From Halovenus marina (GTDB taxonomy: Archaea > Halobacteriota > Halobacteria > Halobacteriales > Haloarculaceae), in NCBI RefSeq assembly GCF_051414115.1, contig NZ_JBLKNZ010000001.1, positions 1,612,001 to 1,676,000 on the forward strand: a stretch of DNA of 64,000 bases. Direction: 5' to 3'. The position numbers and the translations under genes were made by a program. The notes under the pieces are model-generated. The model had not been told where the DNA came from. It did not search any database and saw nothing but the letters and a program-made list of their open reading frames with translations. Shown here piece by piece: positions 43,550-51,737 of the stretch. Position 1 is the first letter of the stretch. Every line of letters begins with the position of its first letter.

Positions 43550-43640
43550 CGTTCTCTCGGGAGCAAAAAATATCGCGGTCGAGGCACACACTGACGACGA
43601 GACCACGTCGCTTTACTCGCTCCGGTCGTTCGACACACGC

Positions 43641-44474
43641 ATGGAACACATCGAAGCCAGCGGGGTGGAGATGCCGATTCCGGGCGTTGGTACCTTTCAG
43701 CTGTCTGGCGAGTCGTGTGAATCTGCCGTCGAGACTGCCCTCGAATACGGCTACCGCCACGTCGACACCGCCGAGTACTACGACAACGAGCGGGCGGTCG
43801 GGGCGGCGATACGGCGGTCGTCGGTCGATCGTGACGACGTCTTTCTGACGACGAAAGTGTGGCGGTCGAACCTCCGCCGCGCTGATCTCATCGAGGCTGC
43901 AGAGGCGAGCTGTGGCCGCCTCGGGACCGACTACGTCGACCTGCTGCTCGTGCACTGGCCCCACCCCCGGATACCGATCGAGGAGACACTCGCGGCGATG
44001 GAAGAACTCGTCGAGCGAGGCGTGACTCGGCACATCGGTGTGAGCAACTTCACCGAGTCGCAGCTTTCAGAGGCGCAATCCGCCGCCACGGTTCCAATCG
44101 TCACGAATCAGGTACTCTATCATCCCTACATCGACCAGCGGAGCCTCCGCGAGCACTGCGAGAAAACCGATACTATTCTGACTGCCTACAGCCCGCTCGC
44201 CAAGGGGTCCGTCCTCGGCGACGAGACACTCGAACGGATCGGAACACGATACGGAAAGACCCCGGCGCAGGTCGCGCTGCGCTGGCTCGTTCAGCAACCG
44301 AGCGTCGCGCCGATCCCGCGCTCGTCTTCGCCCGAACACATCGCGCAAAACGTGGACATCTTCGATTTTAGTCTGACGGACGCAGAGATGCGCGAGATTC
44401 ACGACCTCTCGGGAAGCCTGTCGGTCCGCCTCCGAAACAAGCTTCCCGCGGTGATGCGATCCGTTCCGTTCTGA
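43641..44474 (+). CDS. Aldo/keto reductase 2
   Basis: A 277-residue reductase with G-Y-R-H-V-D-T-A-E-Y-Y-D-N-E, T-T-K-V-W, L-L-L-V-H-W-P-H-P and I-P-R-S-S-S-P-E-H-I, giving the full Asp/Tyr/Lys/His tetrad and NADPH-binding end. It is clearly related to aldo/keto reductase 1 but longer at the C-terminus. The ATG at 43641 is chosen because the in-frame stretch before it shows no family similarity. Substrate unknown. Confidence 0.9.
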   Translation: MEHIEASGVEMPIPGVGTFQLSGESCESAVETALEYGYRHVDTAEYYDNERAVGAAIRRSSVDRDDVFLTTKVWRSNLRRADLIEAAEASCGRLGTDYVDLLLVHWPHPRIPIEETLAAMEELVERGVTRHIGVSNFTESQLSEAQSAATVPIVTNQVLYHPYIDQRSLREHCEKTDTILTAYSPLAKGSVLGDETLERIGTRYGKTPAQVALRWLVQQPSVAPIPRSSSPEHIAQNVDIFDFSLTDAEMREIHDLSGSLSVRLRNKLPAVMRSVPF

Positions 44475-44496
44475 GTGCGGGCTTCGTAAGTGCCTC

Positions 44497-44666
44497 TCAA
44501 GACAGATCTATCCGTGGAAAGATGGTCGGCACCCACTCGATCACAGCGAGGCCACCGCCAAAGAGGACGAAGACGGTGAGAGGACGAAGACGGTGGTGAG
44601 AGTGAGTAACGCATACGAGCGAAGCGAATCGAGCACTTCCTTCCGGACAACCGCTGTCAATCCCAT
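44497..44666 (-). pseudogene. Broken N-terminal fragment of an ABC-2-type permease
   Basis: From the ATG at 44666 the minus strand encodes M-G-L-T-A-V-V-R-K-E-V-L-D-S-L-R-S, the start pattern of haloarchaeal ABC-2/NosY-type permeases, then T-T-V-F-V-L. A 17-bp tandem duplication then throws it out of frame and it stops early. Removing one copy restores F-G-G-G-L-A-V-I-E-W-V-P up to a stop at 44497. Even so the gene would be only about 50 codons, so the rest of the permease has been deleted. Confidence 0.6.
44561..44594. repeat. 17-bp tandem duplication inside the permease fragment
   Basis: Units at 44561-44577 and 44578-44594 agree at 16 of 17 bases. The 17-nt length causes the frameshift in the permease fragment, consistent with replication slippage. 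Confidence 0.8.
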
Positions 44667-44681
44667 TACTGCATCGTTCCG

Positions 44682-44903
44682 CTACTCAGAAGAGTAGGAT
44701 GCGTCGTAGCGACGATACCAGGCCACGAACGCCACGAATACGAGGAGGGCACCGAGTGCCGTTCCAATCCCACCAGCATAGGGGATATCGACGCCTTGTA
44801 GCACGTAGCCGCCTGCGCCGCCACCCAACATCATCGCGACGATAACTGCAAATCCCAGAATGTACCGGGTCACGAAGTTCCGCTCGACAGGGTTCGTTGC
44901 CAT
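44682..44903 (-). CDS. Small two-helix membrane protein
   Basis: A 73-residue protein. Two hydrophobic helices (Y-I-L-G-F-A-V-I-V-A-M-M-L-G-G and I-G-T-A-L-G-A-L-L-V-F-V-A-F-V) with a Gly-rich turn between; the C-terminus is charged (Y-R-R-Y-D). A TATA-like ATTTATA lies about 25-30 nt before the ATG at 44903, which fixes the start over an upstream in-frame Met. No family is recognised. It precedes the broken permease on the same strand, so it may once have been part of that transport locus. Confidence 0.65.
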   Translation of the reverse strand: MATNPVERNFVTRYILGFAVIVAMMLGGGAGGYVLQGVDIPYAGGIGTALGALLVFVAFVAWYRRYDASYSSE

Positions 44904-45058
44904 ACTCGAATGTAGATACGATGACCGTATAAATGTACCCGTCTGCGCCGGATCTTGACTCACAAATGGCCGATACTGGTTGCGGAAGACACAGCCAGTG
45001 ATGCGTATCGTGATGGCAGTCGGACGTACACTTGTAACGACGTGGTCCCTATCTAGGG

Positions 45059-46063
45059 ATGATGAATCAGTCCGACGAGACAGAACAGCACTCGTCTACG
45101 ATCACGCTGTACGGCGGGAAAGGCGGCGTCGGAAAGACGACCTGTGCGGCAGCACACGCGCTGGCACTCTCGGAGCGGTCGTCGGACGCGAGAACACTCG
45201 TGGTCTCGACTGACCCGGCTCACTCCCTCGGCGACGCATTCGAGCGCGACCTCACGGGGGAACCAAGCGCAGTGACCGACTCGCTGTTCGCCGCCGAGGT
45301 CGACCCCGAGAGCGGGCAGGAAGCGTATCAGCGCGTCGTCGAGGCGCTCGTCGCGGAGTTTCGCGATGCAGGACTACGCTTGGACGACGACGACCTCGAA
45401 CGTCTCTTCGAGTCGGGATTGATCCCGGGCGGCGACGAGGTGGCCGCGCTCGAGTACATCGCTCGCTACTCCTTGGCGGGGTACGACAATGTCGTCTTCG
45501 ACACTGCACCGACCGGTCACACGCTTCGATTGCTCGACCTCCCCGAAGTGCTCGGGGAGACCCTCGGCGTGGCTGGCGAGGTGCAGCGGCGCGTTCAGCG
45601 GACGGCCAGAGCGGCACGGAGCATCGTACTCGGGCCCGCAGCATACTGGGGTGGCACAGACAACTCGGACGAGATCGAGACACTTCGCGAACGCGTCGGC
45701 GTGGTGAGAGAACTGCTCCGTGACCCAGCCACAACTCAGTTTCGGGTTGTACTCACGCCCGAGCGGATGGCGATAGCCGAAACCGATCGACTCGTCTCGC
45801 GTCTCGATACCGCGTCTGTTCCGGTCGACTCACTCGTGGTGAACCGCGTCTTCGAGAATGAGGACGAGTGCCAGTGTGACAGGTGTCAGCGCGACGCACG
45901 ACGACACACACAGCGCTTGCGGGAGATCGACGAACAGTTCGATCTCGATGTCAGCGTCGTTCCGCTCCAGGAGACCGAGGTACAGGGGCTGGACGCGCTG
46001 TCAGAACTCGGTCGCTATCTGCTCTCGGAACAACTCGACAGAGAAGACCCGGATCGACCGTAG
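45059..46063 (+). CDS. ArsA/Get3-family ATPase
   Basis: A 334-residue ATPase. G-G-K-G-G-V-G-K-T-T at 19-28 is the deviant P-loop with signature Lys, S-T-D-P-A-H-S-L-G-D is switch I, and F-D-T-A-P-T-G-H-T-L-R-L-L is switch II/A-loop. A C-Q-C-D-R-C cluster near 280 could provide the zinc-bridging Cys pair seen in Get3 dimers. No arsenic genes adjoin it, so tail-anchored protein targeting or another chaperone role fits better than arsenite export. Starts ATG 45059 or 45062. Confidence 0.88.
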   Translation: MMNQSDETEQHSSTITLYGGKGGVGKTTCAAAHALALSERSSDARTLVVSTDPAHSLGDAFERDLTGEPSAVTDSLFAAEVDPESGQEAYQRVVEALVAEFRDAGLRLDDDDLERLFESGLIPGGDEVAALEYIARYSLAGYDNVVFDTAPTGHTLRLLDLPEVLGETLGVAGEVQRRVQRTARAARSIVLGPAAYWGGTDNSDEIETLRERVGVVRELLRDPATTQFRVVLTPERMAIAETDRLVSRLDTASVPVDSLVVNRVFENEDECQCDRCQRDARRHTQRLREIDEQFDLDVSVVPLQETEVQGLDALSELGRYLLSEQLDREDPDRP

Positions 46064-46129
46064 GCAACACCCGCTCGTCGCTTCTGACGCGATCGTCGCG
46101 TGGCGAGTCGCGGTCACTGGCGGTCACCA

Positions 46130-47212
46130 TCAGTCATCCCTCCCGACGCCGACATCGACGCTGTCGGCCTCGATGCTCCCCATGTCGGGCGTGGCCTGAT
46201 CACCACGAGCAGATTGAACCTTACCCAGCGCGACGGCGCAGATGTAGATGCCCACGGCGACGAGGACGATGATGCCACCGGCCGTAACGCCGGTGTAGTA
46301 GGCGACGCCGATACCCAAAAACACCGCGAGTTCCGCGAGGACGACCGAGACGAGAAGCGATTCAGAGAAACTACGGGACACCTGGGTCGCACCCGCGACT
46401 GGAACCACGAGCATCGCCGCGACGAGGATGACACCCATGATCTGCATCGCGCCGACGACGACCATCGCTGTCAGCATCACCATCACTCGGTTGTACCAGT
46501 TGACGGAGATGCCGGAGACGGCGGCTGCGGTCTCGTCGAACGTGACGTACAGGAGCTGGTTGCGCGTCAGGGCCACCGTGACGACGATGACGGCGAATAG
46601 CACCAGAAGAATCGCTGCGCTCTGGGGCGACACCGTAGCGAGGTTGCCGAAGAGGAACTGATTGACACCGACAGCGAGTCCTCCTGCGTTGAGGCTGATG
46701 AGTGTCGTCCCCAGCGCGAACCCCGTCGAGAGGACGATGGCCATCGAGACGTCGTTGTAGGCGTCCGTGACCTCGGAGATGAGTTCGATGAACAGCGCGG
46801 CGATCATCGCCACGACGACGGCGGTGAGATAGGGCGACACCCCCAGGTCGAGGACAGCATTCAGGAAGAGTCCGACAGCGACCCCGGCGAACCCGGTGTG
46901 AGCCAGTGCGTCTCCGATGAGCGCGAGCTGTCGATGGACGAGGAACGTACCGATGAGTGGGGCCATCACACCGATACAGAGCCCGACGAGGAGCGCTCGG
47001 TGCATATACCGGTACTCCGGGTTCAGCATCTCCACGCCCGTGAAGTAGTACACCCAGTCCATCAGCCAGTACCACTGCTCCAAGAACCACAGGAGAATCC
47101 CGAAGACCAGGTCGCCGATTCCACCCAGAACGCCCTGAAGCGGGAGGGTCAGAGACAGGTCCACGCTGGCGAGGGCACTCGCCGTGAGCGTGGCCGCCAC
47201 GCCCGCGCTCAT
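46130..47212 (-). CDS. znuB: Zinc/manganese ABC transporter permease
   Basis: A 360-residue membrane protein of the ABC-3 (ZnuB/MntB) family, about 9 helices. H-R-A-L-L-V-G-L-C-I-G-V-M-A-P-L-I-G, V-H-R-Q-L-A-L-I-G-D-A-L-A-H-T-G-F-A-G and later Y-V-T-F-D-E-T-A-A are family landmarks; the second is the coupling loop. An N-terminal segment before the first helix is longer than in bacteria. It overlaps the ATPase gene by 4 nt and is the last gene of the operon. Metal specificity (Zn versus Mn) cannot be decided. Confidence 0.92.
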   Translation of the reverse strand: MSAGVAATLTASALASVDLSLTLPLQGVLGGIGDLVFGILLWFLEQWYWLMDWVYYFTGVEMLNPEYRYMHRALLVGLCIGVMAPLIGTFLVHRQLALIGDALAHTGFAGVAVGLFLNAVLDLGVSPYLTAVVVAMIAALFIELISEVTDAYNDVSMAIVLSTGFALGTTLISLNAGGLAVGVNQFLFGNLATVSPQSAAILLVLFAVIVVTVALTRNQLLYVTFDETAAAVSGISVNWYNRVMVMLTAMVVVGAMQIMGVILVAAMLVVPVAGATQVSRSFSESLLVSVVLAELAVFLGIGVAYYTGVTAGGIIVLVAVGIYICAVALGKVQSARGDQATPDMGSIEADSVDVGVGRDD

Positions 47213-48117
47213 CCGTCCACCCCCGAGAGAAACCGCGCTTCAGTCCCGAACGCTCGGGCCAGCGCGTCGCTTTCGACGAACTCGTCGGTCGGACCGTCGA
47301 AGTAGACTTCGCGATTCAGACAGACGACGCGGTTGGCGTGCTCGACAACCGCACCGAGGTCGTGTTCGATAAGAACGACGGTGATGCCCTCTGCGTTGAG
47401 CGCCGCCAGCAGGTCGTAGAAGGCGTCGACCGACTCGGCGTCGACGCCGACAGTCGGCTCGTCCAGCACGAGCAGGTCGGCCTCGCTCGCCAGCGCCCGT
47501 GCGATGAACGCGCGCTGGCGTTGGCCACCCGAGAGCTGCGTGACACGCCGGTCGGCGAACGCACTCATTCCGACAGTCGCAAGCGCGTCGTCGACGATGG
47601 TCCAGTCCTCCGCCGAGAGGCGGCCGAAGACCGCCTTCGCGGCGTCAGTGACGGTCCTCACCGGCTCTTCGAGCAAGCTGTCGACGGTCCGTTCGGCGGC
47701 GAAGCGGTCGAGTCCGACGTGAGAAAAGCGTCCCATCTTCACGACTTCGCGCACGGTGATAGGCATCTCTTTCGCCGCGCTAGCGTGCTGGGCGACGTAC
47801 CCGACGCGCTCGCCGTCGTCGAAGCGTGTGGCCGACTCGTCGAACAGTCGGGCTGTCCCCTCGTCCGGACGCAGCAGGCCCAGCATGAGCTGCATCAGTG
47901 TCGACTTTCCCGAGCCGTTGGGCCCCACAATAGCGACGTACTCCCCCTGGTCGATAGTCAGCGACACGTCCTCCACGACGGGCGTCGACGTGTACCCGAA
48001 GGTAACGCCCGAGAGGTCGACGAGTGGCTCGTCTATCGCAGTGTCCGGACCGGTCCCAGTGGCTATCCGCTCGTCCGTGTCGGCCGCCGTTGCGGAGTCG
48101 GTATCGTGCGTTGTCAT
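47209..48117 (-). CDS. znuC: Zinc/manganese ABC transporter ATP-binding protein
   Basis: A 302-residue ATPase: Walker A G-P-N-G-S-G-K-S-T, Q-loop V-A-Q-H-A-S, signature L-S-G-G-Q-R-Q-R, Walker B L-L-V-L-D-E-P-T-V-G-V-D, H-loop I-E-H-D-L-G. An insertion of roughly 30 residues precedes the signature (V-D-S-L-L-E-E-P-V-R and following). The ATG at 48117 overlaps the binding-protein stop (ATATGA) and is favoured over a Met seven codons upstream. Couples ATP hydrolysis to metal import. Confidence 0.92.
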   Translation of the reverse strand: MTTHDTDSATAADTDERIATGTGPDTAIDEPLVDLSGVTFGYTSTPVVEDVSLTIDQGEYVAIVGPNGSGKSTLMQLMLGLLRPDEGTARLFDESATRFDDGERVGYVAQHASAAKEMPITVREVVKMGRFSHVGLDRFAAERTVDSLLEEPVRTVTDAAKAVFGRLSAEDWTIVDDALATVGMSAFADRRVTQLSGGQRQRAFIARALASEADLLVLDEPTVGVDAESVDAFYDLLAALNAEGITVVLIEHDLGAVVEHANRVVCLNREVYFDGPTDEFVESDALARAFGTEARFLSGVDG

Positions 48118-49184
48118 ATCGGTGTGAAGTTCCGCCACTGCTCGAGCCAGCTCGCCGAGGGGGCCGCATCCTCGGGTGTCTTGTTGCCGAGGACGATCTC
48201 GAACGTGGGCATGTTGATATTGTAGGCGATTTCCTCGTAGCCCCAGTTCTCCTCGACCCAGTCCTCACGGACGCCAGCGTACGGCGTCACGGGAAAGTAC
48301 GCTTCGACAGCCGTCTCGCGGACGAGTGTCTGGGCTGGACGCTGGGCCTCGAAGACGCCGTTTGCGATGTAGCGGATGTTATTTTCGCGGATGACCTCCG
48401 CCGCCTCACGGATGTCGGCGGGCTTGACGTCGCCGCTCGCCGCGAGACTCGTCACCAGCGGTCGCATCCGAACGCCGTAGCGTACCCCGATGTACTGGAA
48501 GGCGTTGTGCGCGGCCAGTTGGACGATGTCGCGTTCGGACCGATCGAACATGGCCTCGTAGTCTGAATCGATCTGTTCGAGCACTTCGGACTTGTACGTC
48601 TCGGCGTTCGTACGAAAGGCGTCGGCGTATTCCGGGACGACTTCCGCGAACCCGTCGGCGATATTGTCGACGGACTGCTTCGCGCGCTGCGGGTCGAGCC
48701 AGAAGTGCGGGTCCTTCCCGCGTTGAGCGCCGACGCCCTCCTCCTCACGGTCGAGGGATGCGGCGAGATCCACCAGGTCGATGTCCTCTCGGGCGTTGAT
48801 CAGCGCCGTGTCCACGTCGTCCGCTTTGATTATTTCGATGGCGCGGTCGGCCCAGGGTTGGAAGTCTTCCCCGACGTGAACGAACGCGTCCGCGTCGATG
48901 ATACGCCGGGTGATACTGGCGTTGGGTTCCCAACCGTGGCCGTGCAGTCCCGTCGGGACGAGGTTCTCCACCGTCAGCGGGGTCCCGTCGGCGATCTGTC
49001 GTCCAAAGTCGAAGAAGCTGAAAAACGAAGCCACTGCGACCGGGTCGCCACCGCCGCTCTGGGCCTGTCCGGGTGCGCTCGGCAGCGCCGTGCACCCGGC
49101 CAGACCCACGAGCGCCGCGGCACCGCCAGCGCGTAGTGCGTCCCGTCGCGTCACCGCTCGTCCGTCGGACACCTCGCGTGTCAT
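48114..49184 (-). CDS. znuA: Metal-binding lipoprotein of zinc/manganese ABC importer
   Basis: A 356-residue cluster A-I binding protein. V-T-R-R-D-A-L-R is the Tat motif and G-L-A-G-C the lipobox, so it is anchored outside. Metal-ligand regions are G-L-H-G-H-G-W-E, K-D-P-H-F-W-L-D-P and L-A-A-H-N-A-F; a last acidic residue is expected toward the C-terminus. Lacks a long His-rich loop of Gram-negative ZnuA. First gene of the znuACB operon; a palindromic operator lies 22 nt upstream of the start. Confidence 0.9.
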   Translation of the reverse strand: MTREVSDGRAVTRRDALRAGGAAALVGLAGCTALPSAPGQAQSGGGDPVAVASFFSFFDFGRQIADGTPLTVENLVPTGLHGHGWEPNASITRRIIDADAFVHVGEDFQPWADRAIEIIKADDVDTALINAREDIDLVDLAASLDREEEGVGAQRGKDPHFWLDPQRAKQSVDNIADGFAEVVPEYADAFRTNAETYKSEVLEQIDSDYEAMFDRSERDIVQLAAHNAFQYIGVRYGVRMRPLVTSLAASGDVKPADIREAAEVIRENNIRYIANGVFEAQRPAQTLVRETAVEAYFPVTPYAGVREDWVEENWGYEEIAYNINMPTFEIVLGNKTPEDAAPSASWLEQWRNFTPI

Positions 49185-49205
49185 AGGTCACCACCAAAGC
49201 AAATA

Positions 49206-49221
49206 ATTAGACCCATCTAAT
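49206..49221. promoter_or_regulatory. Palindromic operator of the znuACB promoter
   Basis: ATTAGA-CCCA-TCTAAT is a perfect 6-bp inverted repeat with a 4-nt spacer. On the minus strand an A/T-rich TATA-like run (about 49233-49222) abuts it and the znuA ATG lies 22 nt downstream, so a bound repressor would block the start site. This is where a DtxR/SirR- or Fur-type metal regulator would be expected to act. Confidence 0.6.
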
Positions 49222-49377
49222 CTATTATTTTTTAGTGTCACACTTATACGTTGTGGTTCCAAATACTGTGGTTGCAGGATCACGTGACTGCCAGAGGTAA
49301 CCAATTGAATACTGAACAAAGACTATCGGTACGCAATACGACTGCACCAATATGTATCCCGAAAACAGTATTTTCCT

Positions 49378-49620
49378 ATGTCTTACGAAAGATATTGTAT
49401 GGCTGAATCATCAACCGGCGAAGAACGAATCGACGAAATGGAAACGTGGCCCGATTTGGCCATCGGTCTCTACGACAGGCTGACCGGCCGCGATGCCGAG
49501 ATAATCTACGAGTTCGAGGACATGGTGGTCGAGGTTCCCAGCAAGGTCGGTGATAATGCCGACCACGCCGACTGGCGACTCGATGGCACAGTCCGAATCA
49601 CGACTCGTGAACGTGACTGA
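49378..49620 (+). CDS. Small acidic protein of unknown function
   Basis: An 80-residue protein (or 73 from the Met at 49399). It has no Cys pair or membrane helix; the second half reads E-I-I-Y-E-F-E-D-M-V-V-E-V-P-S-K, then D-W-R-L-D-G-T-V-R-I-T, a short beta-rich domain. It overlaps the next gene by 38 nt and faces away from znuACB, sharing its regulatory gap. Not recognised; co-regulation with metal import is possible. Confidence 0.55.
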   Translation: MSYERYCMAESSTGEERIDEMETWPDLAIGLYDRLTGRDAEIIYEFEDMVVEVPSKVGDNADHADWRLDGTVRITTRERD

Positions 49621-50008
49621 CAGCGACGACTCCGAGTCGGTGCCGCTCACAGTCACGACAGACCTCACCCTGACGGTCGACGGGACAGAGGCGACGCTCC
49701 GGTCGACGGGGGAGCGACTGTTCCTCGAATTCCCGTCGGCCGTCTCGGCGGTGCAGGCCCTCCGAAGTCTGCCGACAACCGAGCACGGGCGCCTGCATTC
49801 GGTGCTGACGACGGGAGATCTCGCACTGGAGATTCGAGCCCGAAACCGCACCCTTGCCGCGCTCGGTGCCGGGACCAGAAGCGGCCCACTCGCACGGTGG
49901 TTGGGTATCGATCCTGTCGAACTCAGACTCTCTGGCTTCCTCTCGGCGTTCTGGGCAGGTGCCGTTGCCACGGTGAACCGCTTGCGTTCGGGCGTGTCGT
50001 CACCGTAA
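49583..50008 (+). CDS. Unknown 141-residue protein coupled to the preceding gene
   Basis: It starts M-A-Q-S-E-S-R-L-V-N-V and runs V-P-L-T-V-T-T-D-L-T-L-T-V-D-G, then A-V-S-A-V-Q-A-L-R-S-L, ending in an amphipathic helix region (L-S-G-F-L-S-A-F-W-A-G-A-V-A-T-V) that may lie on a membrane. No family recognised. The 38-nt out-of-frame overlap with the upstream gene indicates co-translation. Start at 49583 is chosen; in-frame residues before it lie wholly inside the upstream gene. Confidence 0.55.
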   Translation: MAQSESRLVNVTDSDDSESVPLTVTTDLTLTVDGTEATLRSTGERLFLEFPSAVSAVQALRSLPTTEHGRLHSVLTTGDLALEIRARNRTLAALGAGTRSGPLARWLGIDPVELRLSGFLSAFWAGAVATVNRLRSGVSSP

Positions 50009-50175
50009 TCCGACGCGCCTGCCGTCGAGGCCGTCCGTGGCTCGGTCACCGACTCATCCACCACGTACTGCGCGACATCTTTGAGTACGAGGGGTGATAT
50101 TTCGTTCACTTCTCCTCGCAACTGTGTGGATAGAAAGTCGGCCTTGGGACTCACAACTCACGATCTATCCACGTC

Positions 50176-50568
50176 TTAATACGTCTCGATGTCGACTCCG
50201 AGTGCTGCGAAGTCCTCGACGTTGTCGGTGAGGACGGGCTCATCGTAGACGTCAGAGACTGCTGCGACCATCGGATCGACTTTATCGATGCCGCTTTCAC
50301 CGTCGGCTTGCTGGTCGGCCCGTGCGAGCAACTGTCCGGCGCGATGAGCTATCGTATCGTTCTGTTCGACGACCGGATACATCCGGAGCGCGTTCCTAAC
50401 CGCCCTCCGTTCGTCCTCATCACCGAACTCGGCACCGTACGAGAGCTCCATGACGACCGGTGATGGAACCCGCTGAACGGTCTTCGTCTCGGAGAGTTCG
50501 ATGCCTTTCTCGAACGCCCCCTCGCGACCGTTGAAGAGATCGATCAGGAACGACGTATCGAGGATCAC
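50176..50568 (-). CDS. vapC: VapC-type PIN-domain ribonuclease toxin
   Basis: A 130-residue PIN domain. I-L-D-T-S-F-L-I-D-L at 2-11 gives the first Asp, V-V-M-E-L-S-Y-G the Glu, and V-L-T-D-N-V-E-D-F the last acidic group, forming the Mg2+-dependent RNase site. VapC toxins usually cut tRNA or rRNA when freed from VapB. Overlaps the antitoxin gene by 4 nt. Confidence 0.9.
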   Translation of the reverse strand: MILDTSFLIDLFNGREGAFEKGIELSETKTVQRVPSPVVMELSYGAEFGDEDERRAVRNALRMYPVVEQNDTIAHRAGQLLARADQQADGESGIDKVDPMVAAVSDVYDEPVLTDNVEDFAALGVDIETY

Positions 50569-50795
50569 TCGAACCGCTCCCGGAGTTTGTGTTTCTCTTC
50601 AGCATCGGTCTTGCGCTTGTTTTCGAGACGATCCCGCATCGCCGTCGCCGTTTCCGACGAGAGTATCCCGGCGACGTCCTCGGGATGTGGTCCTCCGATG
50701 AGGCGACGAAGCGTCTCCTCCATCGTCTCGTTTTCGCGCTTGTGAGCCTTCACGAACTCGTGGAACTCCTCGGAGATACGAACTGATTTACTCAT
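50565..50795 (-). CDS. vapB: VapB-type antitoxin
   Basis: A 76-residue protein. The N-terminus K-S-V-R-I-S-E-E-F-H-E-F-V-K-A-H fits a ribbon-helix-helix DNA-binding domain, with E-T-M-E-E-T-L-R-R-L as the second helix. The C-terminal basic/acidic helix would wrap the toxin. It is first in the vapBC pair and very likely represses its own promoter through the inverted repeat just upstream. Confidence 0.88.
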   Translation of the reverse strand: MSKSVRISEEFHEFVKAHKRENETMEETLRRLIGGPHPEDVAGILSSETATAMRDRLENKRKTDAEEKHKLRERFE

Positions 50796-50799
50796 GTGC

Positions 50800-50817
50800 C
50801 GTATACTCGGATATACG
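50800..50817. promoter_or_regulatory. Inverted-repeat operator upstream of vapB
   Basis: CGTATA-CTCGGA-TATACG, perfect 6-bp arms with a 6-nt spacer, begins 5 nt before the vapB start codon on the minus strand. A TATA-like ATTGATTAAT (about 50830-50818) sits next to it. Position and size suit binding by the VapB ribbon-helix-helix dimer. Confidence 0.55.
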
Positions 50818-51126
50818 CATTAATCAATCTTCGGCTGCTGTTCGGAGTGTCGTTCGCTCCATCGGCTAACTAGCTTCAATCTAACACGGTGAGCGGAGGC
50901 TGAACTGACCGGGGCCTATATCTACCATGGCCACAACCAGTTAACCCCAGAGACTTCCCTTACCGTCAGAATGGCGGCCTCGGCACTCATAGGGTTCGTC
51001 ATCGCCGGTATCCGGCTCTGTGGGCAGTGCTCGTCATCGGCCGGGTTGGAGTACTCGGAGGATATCAAAGAGCGTTCCGCCACGCCGACAGTCGGTTCTC
51101 GACGGTTGGGCGAACTGCTCAGCGAG
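50818..51126. other. Gene-free gap between vapBC and FKBP gene
   Basis: This stretch separates the vapBC promoter from the end of the FKBP gene. Short ORFs on both strands have no plausible protein features, and no tRNA-like fold was seen. Apart from the vapB promoter at its left edge I see nothing in it. Confidence 0.5.
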
Positions 51127-51597
51127 TCACTTCACGCTGACAACTTCGATATCGAACTCCAGCGTTTCACCGGCGAGTTCGTGATTGAAGTCGACGGTCA
51201 CGGTATCGTCTTCGACTGCGGTCACTTCGCCCGGAAGCCCCTGCTCGGTTTCGACTTCGGTGCCGACAGTCGCTTCGCGGCCGCCGAGCATCTCCTCGAA
51301 GGTGTCGCGTTCGTACTCGGCGATTCGTTCGTCAGTGTGTTCCCCGTAGGCCTTCTCTGGCGGAATCGTCACCGTCTTCTGCTCGCCATCTTCCATCCCG
51401 ATCAGCGCCTCGGTGAGTCCCGGAATGACGTCGTCCTCACCGACTTCCAGCGTGAATGGCGCGAAGCTTCGGTCCGGGTTGTCGTCGAGCAACCCCTCCG
51501 TCTCTGCGAGTACTTTATCCGACGTGTCGAACACGCTCCCGTCCTCCAGCCGTCCGACGTACTCGATCCTGACTGTATCGCCCTCTGAAATTGTCAT
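51127..51597 (-). CDS. FKBP-type peptidyl-prolyl isomerase (SlyD-like)
   Basis: A 156-residue protein. G-D-T-V-R-I-E-Y-V-G-R-L-E-D-G-S-V-F-D-T-S and G-E-D-D-V-I-P-G-L-T-E-A-L-I-G-M mark the FKBP core, with an inserted IF (chaperone) domain of about 60 residues between flap strands (from Y-G-E-H to V-D-F-N-H), as in archaeal short FKBPs and SlyD. It catalyses prolyl isomerisation and prevents aggregation in the cytosol. No His-rich metal tail. Confidence 0.94.
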   Translation of the reverse strand: MTISEGDTVRIEYVGRLEDGSVFDTSDKVLAETEGLLDDNPDRSFAPFTLEVGEDDVIPGLTEALIGMEDGEQKTVTIPPEKAYGEHTDERIAEYERDTFEEMLGGREATVGTEVETEQGLPGEVTAVEDDTVTVDFNHELAGETLEFDIEVVSVK

Positions 51598-51737
51598 GGG
51601 CGACGATACTCACCGACGCTGTTAACACCTGTCGCTTCTCCGACCCGCCGACGGTGCTCGTGTCACCCACAGGTGCGTCGAGAAACCGCCGCGGGACACA
51701 TGAAAATTTTGTACATGTGGTCTGTGAGATATCAGCC

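Noticed and set aside
45059..46063. Arsenic resistance operon based on the ArsA-like ATPase
   Set aside because: No arsR, arsB, arsC or arsD nearby, and the C-x-x-C pair fits Get3-type targeting ATPases better.
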